Positions 52,570 through 64,000 of a stretch of DNA of 64,000 bases are shown here, piece after piece (the stretch's first letter is position 1; every line of letters starts with the position of its first letter). This stretch comes from Gossypium raimondii (taxonomy: Eukaryota; Streptophyta; Magnoliopsida; Malvales; Malvaceae): positions 59,901,980 to 59,965,979 of the forward strand of contig NC_068575.1 of the NCBI RefSeq assembly GCF_025698545.1, given 5' to 3'. A model generated the notes under the pieces. That model ran no database searches. It was given only the letters and a program-made list of their open reading frames with translations, and was not told the origin of the DNA. The position numbers were made by a program, and so were the translations under genes.

Positions 52570-53799
52570 GATTGCTGTTCAGAGATAGAGAGCAGCGAAG
52601 ACAAGGATGGCAATTGGAAAATTGGAATAGAAGGGGATTTCAAGGGTTTAAGACTCGATGAAAGTTCTTTTGTTTGGCTCCATGCACCTGTGAGAGAAGA
52701 GAAGGGAAGGTTACCCGGTTACTTTGGGTCGAACCCAGCCCATCAATTTTGGGTAAGCCCTTTTATTTATTTCAAGGATTTTTTTCTAAAATATTAGTAA
52801 TTACTAGTACAAGGTTTATAAAAAAAGTATTATTTTAAATGAATTATTATTGTCGAGGCTTTAGGTTATTGAGTTTAAATTCGATACACATCACGCATAA
52901 TTATTATGTTTATGCGTGGGTTTCTAGTTTTATTAGAGTGTTGTTTTCATGTTCATTTCAGTTTGCTTACTTTTTTATCTTTTGTATTCATTTAATTTTA
53001 CTTTGTAATTATTTGATTATGTATTTCTGTTTAAAATAATAATTCTATGAGTATTCGTATTCGTATTATTAAATAAATTTATACTATTACCTACATCTAT
53101 ATATTATTATAATGGTCATGGATTAATCTGGCAGATGGAAAAGATTTAATTTTTTAAAAAGAATTATTATTATTATGACGGTGTTTTGTTTTTTTTATAT
53201 GAAATCTTTAAATAAAAATACTAAAATAAATCAAAAGTCTAAGGGTGAAACTCAAAATTGATAAAAAAAAATTGTATGTAAAACTTTTACCCCTTCAATT
53301 ATAGTTCATTCATAATAATTTATAAAAATATAATTTTTCCATTAAGATTTTAGGATTCCTCAACCAATCCGTTGGGCCAATATAGGGTTCTGCTGTTCCC
53401 ATATTGCCCGTAAGACCTTTTCTGGGCTTATTAATCGTACACCGATACTCTTCTTCGCATAGAGCTTTGATGGGAGGAAAATAAAGGTCGTGGTGAAGTG
53501 CAAGTGTAAAGTTACCCCATAGCGGAGAGTTTAAAGTGCGAAAAAATAAGGTGGTGCCAAATCTTTAGCGTTGTTGTTGTCGAATCAGTTGGATAATTTT
53601 AATAATGTTTTGAGAAACAAGGTTATTTCGGAGGATGATTTTGTTGTCTTAGTTGATATGATGGAAGATTAGAAGGACGGTGATCAGGATAAGCGGGGTT
53701 AATGCGGATAATTCTATTTAGAAGTCTGGTTTTGAGAACTCTTTCCTAGTTGAAGCGAAATATTTTTTTTGGTGGAATTTGGATACTGTGACAAAAGGA
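52570..53799. other. Intergenic region, PPR promoter at left end
   Basis: Short leader and promoter of the PPR gene, then AT-rich DNA with no supported gene. Confidence 0.5.
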
Positions 53800-53970
53800 T
53801 GTATCTATGAATATTATTCAAGCTTGGGAGCATAGCTGTCATGCTGTGTTATTAGAAATTGATTATTTGAAAGCGCTGTATCATGTTAAGGATAACAACA
53901 GTTGGATTCGTATGTCATTCGTGTCATTGAAACCTGTAACATCAAGATTGAAATATTAGTATTAGTCATG
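53800..53970 (+). pseudogene. RNase H-like (RVT_3) fragment
   Basis: A short plus-strand reading (start near 53807, stop at about 53959) gives 'MNIIQAWEHSCHAVLLEIDY' followed by 'LKALYHVKDNNSW'. This matches the pattern of the plant RVT_3/RNase H-like domain, where an 'AWE.G...V.LE.DS' segment holds the second active-site position. Only this piece remains, and a Tyr stands where the usual Ser follows the Asp. It is probably a leftover of a LINE-type element or of a dispersed RNase H pseudogene. The weak coding-like sequence at 53560-53800 may belong to it. Confidence 0.4.
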
Positions 53971-54690
53971 TGCATTGAAAATGTAATACGACGTTGCTTG
54001 CTTAGCAAAGATTACAAAAGAAATAATTATTGACTTTTACTTTTGATCCCAACCTCTTGATATTATTTTGAATATGTTATATAATGATATTACTTATTTA
54101 TCTTTTTTCTAAATTGATTGTTATGTACTTAATAAAAAAAGTTCTCCCAGTCTGGACATTTATTGGTTACCCAGGCACGGACAGGCAGGTAGCAGCCTGG
54201 CACTGGCAAATGGCATGCAAACAGGGGGTGTTGAGAGAAAAAAATATTCCAAGTACAAAGCAAGAACGGCATTTCATGTTTACTTTGAAGGACAATATTT
54301 ATACCATGGATGGATGGATGAATACATTAATGTATTAGCCCAATCAGATCCTGACAGTTGCCTTACCTCACATTCCTTTTTTACGAAACTAAAGCAAAGC
54401 TCCATTTGGCTACTGTTTTATTTATGCACTTGGACTAATTCACACAAACAAACTACTTTTTACTTGGCAAGTGGCAACTACAAAAAGCACCGCATTCATA
54501 CAATTTATACATACCTTCCTTCCGAGTCCCAACATATCAGTGTCTGCCCGCCAACACCACACTATTTTCATACCCTAAACCACCTACCTACATAACACTA
54601 GAATCATGTTTCTATTTTCAGACTTCATTAATCTCTCAACTTTCCTATTTATATAATAAATAATATATACGGCAAAAGTAGCAGTGAATA

Positions 54691-54700
54691 TATATATAAA
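54691..54700 (+). promoter_or_regulatory. TATA box of the F-box gene
   Basis: TATATATAAA lies 66 bp before an in-frame ATG at 54757 and 183 bp before the ATG at 54874. A start of transcription about 30 bp downstream would include both ATGs in the leader. Confidence 0.5.
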
Positions 54701-54873
54701 AGAAGACATCCAAGGAACGTGGAGAAGTTGTCTGTAAAGTACAGATAAATACTTGCATGCTCGGTTCCTCAAAACCTTCAACTCCTCTTCCTCCCTTTCT
54801 CTTTTCCCTTTCAATCCGTAAAATTAGAACAAGGAACCAAATCAAAAGTTTTCAGGAAGGTTATTCTAAGTTG

Positions 54874-55821
54874 ATGGAAAAAGAAAATGAAGGCAATAAA
54901 ATATCATCATTTCAGGGTTTCCTTAAACTAACCAAAAGAGTTAGAAAAAGCAAAACAAATTCATTTACAACGTCCATCTTCTCACTTCCAAATGAGCTAC
55001 TCATCACAGAGGTTTTAGCTCGGGTGGCTGCCACTTCTGTCTGTGATTTCTTGAATCTCATCTTAAGGTGTTTTTATTTTTATTTTTTTGGGTCTCCATC
55101 TATATTTAATTAAAGTTGATTAATTACATTTTGTTTCTGTTTCTCTAATTAATACCATTTGATCAGCTGCAACGCTTTTCATCAAACGGCTAATGATAAC
55201 TACATACTTGGACATGTATCCCTTGACAAGGTTCCTGTTATTCCATGGCGTTCACCTAAACAAGCTTTCTTCTTGGAAAAATGCAAAGAGACTGGACATC
55301 CAGAAGCTTTATACAGGGAAGGAGTGGTTCGTATTACATTCTTCTTTCTTTCGTTCTTTTCTTTATGTGGGTATTTATTCGATCCTGCCGAGAAATTAAA
55401 TATGGAAATAAATTAATACCAATATCAGGTCCAATACTTCAGCTTCGCAAAGGAGGGAGAGGGACTAAACTGTCTAAACAGTGCAGCAAAAGTAGGGCAT
55501 GTGGGAGCTGCTTATGTGCTGGGAGTTATCCTACTTTGCATAGAGGAAGGAGGAGAGGGTAGACGACTTCTAAATTACGTAAAATCAAAAAAAGGAATCG
55601 GAGAAAGCCGAAAGAAATTTAAGGATGTAATTAATAGACTTTGGCTCAACAATTTCTTGGAACCCAAGCCTAATGCTTGTCCAATGCAAGCACAGCACAG
55701 AAGAAAACAAAGGTGGCCTAGCGACGATGACGATGACAATGATGTGAGTTGTGAAGCTTGCGGGTGCCACTTGCAAGTAATTTTCGTTTGTAATCTTCTA
55801 CGTGGGATAGTCACTTACTAA
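54874..55821 (+). CDS. F-box protein, At1g67623-like
   Basis: Probable substrate adaptor of an SCF ubiquitin ligase. Three exons, 54874-55067, 55167-55326 and 55429-55821, total 747 nt, 248 residues, phases close. The F-box is 'SIFSLPNELLITEVLARVAA' followed by 'TSVCDFLNLILSCNAFH'. The next blocks ('YILGHVSLDKVPVIPW', 'FLEKCKETGHPEALYREGV' and a Sel1-like 'AAKVGHVGAAYVLGVILLC') are typical of the plant At1g67623-type family. The C-terminus has an Asp-rich run and a CEACGC pair. An in-frame ATG at 54757 would add 39 residues; it has a weak context but would be first after the TATA box. A possible donor after 'CACTTGCAA' (about 55775) could change the last 15 residues. Confidence 0.85.
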
Positions 55822-57148
55822 ACAACAAATAGGAAGCAATCATTGTCTCAATGCTTTTGCATATCTAGTACTTACTTGCGGTAGCGGTGCTTGAAAGCAG
55901 CCGAGAGCGCCGTGTATTGAACTTTAATTTTGGAAGTGGGAAAGTTTGAACTGTAGCATCTCTATGGATTATGGACTTATGGTTCAATCATCAACGACTT
56001 ATAGTTTTGATGGCTTGACAAAACGTAAGAAGAGACCAGGTGAATGATGTCTTAAGTTGTTGAGCAACTGCCTCTTTAACTTGTGTTTATTGAAGATTCT
56101 GTATTCTCTCTGTCGTTGATATTTTGAGTAACGCATGTCTTCTTTCTGGGGTAATAAATAAATAAGAGAGAACTATCTACAGGGCTTTTTCTGTCTGGCG
56201 CCTGGCGGGGGCAAAAATCGAGTCAAAGAACATTCAATACTAGCACTGTTGTCATACGAGTCTTGCATCCATGATTAAACATTCAATTCAATCACCACTA
56301 GTAATTTCCTAGGTGAACTGATTTGAAGAGTGTTCCCACTTTTGGCTTAGAAAGAAAAGAAAATGAAATTGACGTTAACCTAAAAGATTAAAACTAATTA
56401 GTCAATTATAAAAGAAAATGGTCCTTGTGGCATTCCATCACAATTTAATATTTATATATTATGAAACCGTCTTTATTTGCGTATGATACAATGGAGTTTT
56501 GATTACCCAGTCTAGTTATTTATATCTTAAACCAAACAAAAAGTAAAGAACAATCTGTTTCATCAATTTACAAGGTTACTTCAAGTCAAAGGTATTTTCC
56601 TAACAATTTATCTCAGATTCTTGTACTATTCACAACGGCAAGCCTCTGCAACTCAAATAATTGATATACAACAAAAGCAAGGAAAGTAATATCTAGATGT
56701 ATATGCAAGACATGTCACTAAACTGGCGTGATGCTATGGATGAAATTTAGTCTGTTACCTCAAAACTGGAAAGATTTCAATCTTTCTCAGAAGCTTGACT
56801 ATATGGATAAAAAGCATATCAAGGAAAGGAGCTATAAGAGACTCAACAATTTCCACATCTGCAAACTATAATTTAGTCCAGACAAGATTTAAAAAAAAAA
56901 AAAATAGTTGCAAATAATATTGTTTTACCTACCTCAACCCTTTTCTTCCCTACTAATGTTGACAAAAGGGATTCGGGGTAGTATCAAGAAAGCTGTGAGA
57001 TGCCAAGAAAAATGCTCCACCCGTGAACGACCAAATTTGCACTACTCCATAATCGCAAGTTTATAAACTAGAAAAAGTAAAGGAAAAAAAAAGTTGTCTA
57101 CCTCATCGGATTTCAAAGCAAAACATCTAACTACAGAATGCACTAATA
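55822..57148. other. Convergent 3' region between F-box and LUC7 genes
   Basis: The F-box and LUC7 genes end tail to tail here. AT-rich, no supported gene or bounded repeat. Confidence 0.5.
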
Positions 57149-60100
57149 TCAGTGAACTGGACTTCTTGAGGACCTCCTGCGACTATGTCTACTGGGGGAA
57201 CGGGACCTGCTGCGTTTCCGGTGTCTATCCCTGCCTCCATCTCTGCCATTCCTGTACCTCCAATCCCTCTCTCCATCATGAATACCTCTCCCATTCCACT
57301 CTCGAGACCTTTCGCGATACAAATCACGTTCGCAATATCTGTCTCGGTCCTTGTCTCGATCATGATATTTGTCCCTATCACCTGAATCGCTTCTCCTCCT
57401 ACTCTCATATTCCTTCTCCCTCTGCTTTCTCCGTTCTTCGGCTTCTTTCTCTCTTGATAATTTTTCCTCTTCCCTTGCTTTCTCCTTGGCTTCCTGAAAA
57501 GTTCATTCAGGTTCCTCCATTCAGCGTAAAAGGTTGAACCGAAGCCAACAATTCATTCTGGGCAGAAACACTTACGTTGAACTCAGAGATGAAATCCCGA
57601 ACCATGCCATAACCAATATGTTGCTTTCCTGTAACATGTGATTGAGTCCTCTCAGCAGCGTCATTAGCTACTAGAAAAGATCCACAAACCTCACATAGGG
57701 CCATTTTTTTCTCCTGTGCAAGCATCAATACTTTATCATTCTGAGGTTGTTGAGCCAAGGCCGTCTTCTCAGCATTAAGCGCCTCCACCTATAAACAAAA
57801 AACACAGAAGGCCAAAATTCAAAATCTGAACTTCCCGTCATGATTTAAAAATTAGGAATGAAATAATTAAATAATCATAAATGAAGAACCAGTTAAACAG
57901 AGACATAATTTTCAAGGTGGTCAAACACCAATCCAGAATGTCGCAACATTGAGCAACCAATATCTCATAGACCATTTTGGATCAATTACAAACAGAAAAT
58001 GGAAACTCTCAACAGCACCTTTCTCATAAGCGCCTCAGCTTCATCCACCTTTCCAGCTTCACCAAGTGTCTCCACTTGTTCCAGCAAGTTTTTTATTTTT
58101 TCCTCCATGACAGATAGTTGTTCGGATTTTTCTGCAGATAATGGAGCAGGTGGTGCAGGTTCCACCTCTTGAGCAAGGCGCTCTCGACCGCGCCTAACTC
58201 TTCTGTCAAGGTCCATCACCTACAGCAGAATAGGCAGGTTACATACTAGATAAAAATGACAATTGTTGTCACAGGAAATTGAAAGGGAAAAAATAACTTG
58301 GAAGGAGAGGAAAATGGAACAAACCAATTTCTCACAAAACTGAGCCAGTTCAGCTTCAAATTTGGGCACGTAAGCATCATGTCTTGGAGACTTCTCAAAA
58401 CTAGTCAGAAATTTCAAACACCACTTAAATCACAAATCCAACAAGGCAATCAATGTAGTGTATGTTGATCAGAAAACGCAAAACTGGTTCTGACAACTCA
58501 ACCTCCAAAGCCAGAGGCTGCAAATTAGCTCATAGACAAGCTATATTTGTAAACAAAGCAAAGTAGTATATACAATTTCCAGGGAAAATAACAAGCAGCA
58601 AGGGAGCAAATGGGAAAAACCAATAATGTAGCATTGGATGCCAAAGCAGCAGCAAGAAAATAACTAGAACCATGGGCTATTTAGAGTCACAAGTTTTTAC
58701 ACCTTCATAACAATAAAATTTTTAAAAAATAAAATAAAATGTCAAATGTCGATAGTCTTTAGCAAAATACAAGCATTAAACCTGGCAAGTAATTACAATT
58801 TGAGAAAAGATAGCAAATACAAAACCCATAAAAGAGAGGGTAAATAATAAAAAATGCAAAGAGGTTATGTTGGAAAGATCAAGAAAAAAAAATGCAGTAT
58901 AATGCAATTTAATTGCAAGTAAGGAAGCACCAATTATCTCCGATGATGCCAACCACGATGCCAATGTCTTTAAGTAAGGATACTAGTAAGAAGGAAATAA
59001 ATCCAGTACCAAGATGTCAAGGACCAAGCATCAAGAGTAACGAACAATCAATCACTTGCATGTCAACTGTACAATATCAATTTTCATGGATATTACCATT
59101 CCAAGTAAAAGAAATACTATTTCTTACATGTCCACTTCTACAATAAAACTGAGGTCTTAAGCATTTCTTTCTGAGAAAATTCATAGGATTAGGAAGGACC
59201 CAATGTAAGATGGGGCAAGAACCAATAAATTAAACTCCCAAGCAAACATCCTATGCTTCTGAGCGTTCGATTATCTCTCCCTAACCCTTGCAAGTATCTG
59301 ATCAAAATGGTTAGATCAGTTACCTCAAAATGAAAAACCAGCAACACCTTAGCATACCGCGTGTAATGCATATATAAGTTCCATCCTACATGGACATATG
59401 AAGCAGCTAACTTAATAAAGTAAATACAATATCAATAACGTTCTTACGGGAAACAGACATTTTGATCAAAATTTCACTATTAAACAAGAAGGCTACGCAA
59501 AAGGTTAAAACAAACAGAATAAGCACAGGCATTTTAACAGATTATTGGATACCTTCATTCATACGAAAGTATATCTCATAGCATAGAAATCCAAATTCAA
59601 TCATACCTTTCTTTCAACTTTTGGTCATGAACTCTAGGGCATGGTCCTGATTCACAAAAATAGAAAAAGTTATTAAACATCTGCATTGTCTAAAAGCATA
59701 TTGATGGCGTAATTACTGATGAATATAAAGAAAATAAATATTCATAACCAATAAAACTTAAACCATTTTAGCTATTAGCTACTATAAGAATAGAATACGC
59801 TAAAATAAGTTAGAAAAATCCTATTATTTTATCAATTTTCTCAAGCACAAATATTTCCTTCTGCTTCATTTGCTTAGGATACAAACAGAAAGTAAAAAAT
59901 AAATCAAATACAGAATTTAAAACGCACCGAGATCACTGCGAGTGTTGACGAAGAGATCGTGAGGACAAAATCGAACCATGTAGAAAGCACACACCTCTTT
60001 ATCATCCCACCGGATTTCCCTATATCCCTTCTTCTCTTCGTCCGTTAGATTACGAGCTATAAAATAGAGAACGTCAAAAAGAAATACAATATCAAACTCA

Positions 60101-60203
60101 TATAACCACGAAGAAATAAACAAGTGCTACCAAAGTACAAATAAGGCATCTAAAAAGTACCAGTTCCCATGAGTTCGTCAAGCAAAGCTCGCTGTGCATC
60201 CAT
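57149..60203 (-). CDS. LUC7RL: LUC7-related U1 snRNP protein (LUC7RL type)
   Basis: Component of the U1 snRNP that helps choose 5' splice sites. Seven exons on the minus strand: 60203-60161, 60056-59928, 59646-59607, 58400-58325, 58219-58019, 57788-57576, 57493-57149; total 1047 nt, 348 residues, phases close. The N-terminus MDAQRALLDELMGT is typical. A first, CCCH-type finger spans about 35-64 (VCAFYMVRFCPHDLF...GPCPRVHD). A coiled coil follows (about 100-190, Glu/Leu rich), then a C2H2-type finger (about 190-222: LCEVCGSFL...SHVTGKQHIGY). The tail is rich in Arg with Glu/Asp, then RS dipeptides (RSRSPSRHSRRRSSRSPVH), as in splicing factors. It looks like the single-copy LUC7RL lineage (Arabidopsis At5g51410) rather than the longer LUC7A/B. 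Confidence 0.95.
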
Positions 60204-60206
60204 TGC

Positions 60207-60215
60207 TTAGGGTTT
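60207..60215 (-). promoter_or_regulatory. Telo-box at LUC7RL leader
   Basis: AAACCCTAA on the minus strand, four bases before the start codon. Telo-boxes are common in the 5' regions of plant translation and RNA-processing genes. Confidence 0.5.
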
Positions 60216-61201
60216 TTGAGATTAAAGAAACTCGAGGGTCTTCGCGTAAATAGAGAAGTTGAAATTATTGCTTTTAATAAGAACCAAAAAAAGAAGCAAA
60301 TCGAAATATTAAGTGAAACAAAACAATGAGAAAGAGAGAAAGATTTTAAGGAAGCAAGAAAGAAGAGGGGCAGAGCACTTGATTTTAATGTTTTAGGCAA
60401 CTGTGGGCAATCTGTTGATCTGAGGTTCGGTCTTTATTTAATAGTTGGGAATGGGGGCAAGGCAAGAGGGAGAGTAAAACGGCGCCAACTGTCGTACAAA
60501 ACGACGTCGTGGTGGTGTAGATAAAGTTACTACAGAACTGTGGTGATTGTTTACTTTAGTGCTGAGCTGAGCAATTACGACCAAATCAAATGGTAAAACT
60601 TAGTACTTTAATAAGTTTAAATAGAATATAAGAAACGAATAATTAGTGCAAAACCGATTCAATCGATTAAATATTTATTAGTGTTGATGTTTATATTATT
60701 ATTTATTTATATTTAAAAATTTTATTTTGTAACATCTTTTCATATTCATTCTCTTTACATATATAAAATTTGAACTCCAGATAATTTATTATTTTATTAG
60801 TAGCAATTATCATTCTTTTTTTTTTCTTTGATTAAGGTTCTCCCTCCCCTCTTTTACTTGGTTCAAAATTATGGTTAAAGTGACATTGGTTCACAATTTG
60901 CTACAACAAATTGCATTAGATGAACACTTTCAAGTTCATTCAATCTCATTTGTTCATTCAAGTAAACCTTGATTTACTTTCAATAAGCGAAAACATTCAC
61001 TACTTTCAAGTTCATGTTTAACCAACAAACACAGAATAAGTCAGTCTCAAAGCATTACACTAACTTTTCAATAGCCTCATCATAGAGTATTTCAAGAGGT
61101 CTACTAAACATATAAATATATAATCGTCTCAAAATTCTCACCCTTACAAAAGAAATGAAGTAAGTAGGTGAAACAAAAACAGCAAATATAATCCATGGGA
61201 A
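60216..61201. other. LUC7RL promoter and eL15 3' region
   Basis: Upstream region of LUC7RL, then AT-rich DNA and the 3' UTR of eL15. No gene seen. Confidence 0.5.
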
Positions 61202-62537
<1,336 letters not shown>

Positions 62538-62624
62538 GGCTGCTTGAGCTCCCTGCGGTCTCTGGTTCCGGATAAGGAGCTGCCAAGACTTGAGATGAAT
62601 AAATATGACGATTTTGGAGTCGCA

Positions 62625-62633
62625 TTAGGGTTT
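62625..62633 (-). promoter_or_regulatory. Telo-box upstream of eL15
   Basis: AAACCCTAA on the minus strand, about 90 bp before the start codon. Plant ribosomal protein genes typically carry this element, and it is often paired with a site II motif, as here. Confidence 0.6.
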
Positions 62634-62794
62634 TAGAAGGCATGGGTAATTTTATTTGACGACGTTACCCTTTTGGGAGTTCAATCTAAGTGGTCTGTTT
62701 GGTCAATCCAATAACTGGACCAAGATTGAAACGGGGTCCAAGTCGACTCAGTTTAATTTTTATCGTATATAGTACTAATGGGGCCACAGTATTT

Positions 62795-62800
62795 TGGGCC
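62795..62800 (+). promoter_or_regulatory. Site II (TGGGCC) motif upstream of eL15
   Basis: TGGGCC, the TCP-binding site II core, about 260 bp before the eL15 start codon and beyond the telo-box. Function is inferred from the known telo-box/site II pairing in ribosomal protein promoters. Confidence 0.4.
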
Positions 62801-63490
62801 AACCCCAATAGCTATTTGGTGAAGGGAAGAAAATCCAAGAAATGACAAGAAAATAAAAAGTAGAAGATGAAGAAATAGATTAAATATAAAATAAAAAATT
62901 AGATTTGTATATTAATTAATTATAAATATATAATTATTTTTATTTTTAATTTAATTTAATTTTAAAAAGTGATATGTATTACAATAGATTAATTAATGAA
63001 TATTTTGTACTTTTTTAAGAAATTAGTTCCTCTATTTTCACTTTTCAAAATTCATGTGCAACCATTAACATTGCTAAACTTTTTGGTTAATATTTTGGTG
63101 TGACATTTTGAAAAATTAAATTAAAAAATTCACTTCGTAATCATGTAATTATAAAATGACATGATCCTGAATTTAATAAAAAAAGTAATAGTGTTAGTAA
63201 TTAGACCTAAATTTTAAAATTTGAAAAATATATAAATTATAATTATTTTAGACTGTCACCACAACCAATCGAATAAAAATTTAATAATTTAATCGATATA
63301 ACCACAAATCTAATTTTAAAGCATTAATTTTAATACCGAAGAGATCACGTTTTAATTTAATTATAAATATATAATTTTAATCAAAATTAACTTAATTGAC
63401 ATTGTATTCTTATTTTAAATTTAAAATCAGCTTTGTATTTTTAATTTAATTTAATTATAAATATATAAATTTTTAAATTTAATTTAAGAA
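62801..63490. other. AT-rich intergenic region, no gene seen
   Basis: Long runs of A/T with repeated 'aattataaatatataattt' phrases (near 62920, 63360 and 63445), perhaps old low-complexity duplications. No gene. Confidence 0.5.
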
Positions 63491-64000
63491 TGTGATATGT
63501 GTCACTAAACTATTAGTATATTTACGTTTTAGTCATTTAATTTTAAAAATTTACACAAATGGTCATTAAATTATTCAAAAAATTTCATTTGAGTCATTGT
63601 ATTATTCAAAAATTTTTATTTAAGCCATTAGACTGTTAAGGGATTTTTTTTTTTAAGTTCAACTAGCAAGCTCCAAGTGATGATCCGACGATCGGTATGT
63701 TGGACCAATACCTATCGATGAGTAGAAGAACATACATTAGATCCAAGTCAATCTACTTGTTAGTGTCAAAGATTAGAAAATAATGCTTTTTGGAAATTGA
63801 TTCATAAATTCGTGATATTCAAAGTTATTTTATGAAAAAAAATGAATTGTAGAAGAGAAGGGGAATGAAAGCTTTCAATTGGTGTATGTAGTGCGATCAG
63901 AGAATGTCATATATCAATTACTTTAATAGCCTAACCTAGTGACATAAATGGAAACTTTCGAATAGTTTAGTGATCATTTTGTAACTTTTAGAAGTTGAGT
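63491..64000. repeat. Foldback element running off the right edge
   Basis: The left part has Mutator-foldback phrases ('gtcactaaactattagta', 'tttagtcatttaattttaaa', 'tggtcattaaattattcaaa'). The end of the window shows the complementary type ('tttagtgatcattttgtaac'), suggesting an inverted repeat whose right end lies outside. Ends and target duplication cannot be judged. Confidence 0.45.

Noticed and set aside
57127-57537. Plus-strand 147-codon ORF opposite LUC7RL
   Set aside because: It is the antisense of the Arg/Asp/Ser-rich last LUC7RL exon.

Overview
This is a nuclear window from a dicot plant, most likely cotton (Gossypium) or a close Malvaceae relative. The evidence is split genes with GT-AG introns, strongly AT-rich intergenic DNA full of small foldback (MITE-type) elements, and long Ty3/gypsy-type LTRs of the kind abundant in cotton. 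The species call is an inference.

Nine protein genes are supported by reconstructed exon chains whose phases close exactly, or by a single long ORF: ALDH10 aminoaldehyde/betaine aldehyde dehydrogenase (3904-9543, +, 15 exons); a PADRE/DUF4228 protein (13579-14271, -); an atypical LRR receptor pseudokinase (21230-24028, +); a sucrose synthase of the SUS5/SUS6 clade (25464-29190, +); a DEAD-box RNA helicase of the RH30 type (29961-33869, -); the selective autophagy receptor NBR1 (36764-40094, +); an intronless PPR protein (50707-52569, -); a LUC7-type U1 snRNP protein (57149-60203, -); and 60S ribosomal protein eL15 (61202-62537, -). A tenth gene, for an F-box protein of the At1g67623 type (54874-55821, +), is slightly less certain at its ends. 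The genes are unrelated in pathway, as is usual for a plant chromosome arm.

Between genes lie transposon relics. The left edge (1 to about 2120) is a truncated gypsy-type LTR with two tandem repeat blocks, followed by a decayed RNase H-like coding fragment. Four hAT-type MITEs have identical or near-identical 8-bp target duplications. A complete 800-bp Mutator-type foldback element with a 9-bp duplication sits about 260 bp upstream of the NBR1 start. A second, much larger copy of that element (40754-50547) has been inflated to 9.8 kb by at least five later insertions, including one solo LTR inside another and a hAT MITE inside that.

The most interesting coding observations are: an ALDH10 enzyme with the alanine linked to betaine aldehyde use but with two of its four substrate-box aromatic residues changed; a sucrose synthase ending in a proline-rich linker and a hydrophobic, tail-anchor-like segment reached through a GC-AG intron; and a receptor kinase lacking the catalytic HRD aspartate. 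No tRNA, rRNA or CRISPR array was seen.
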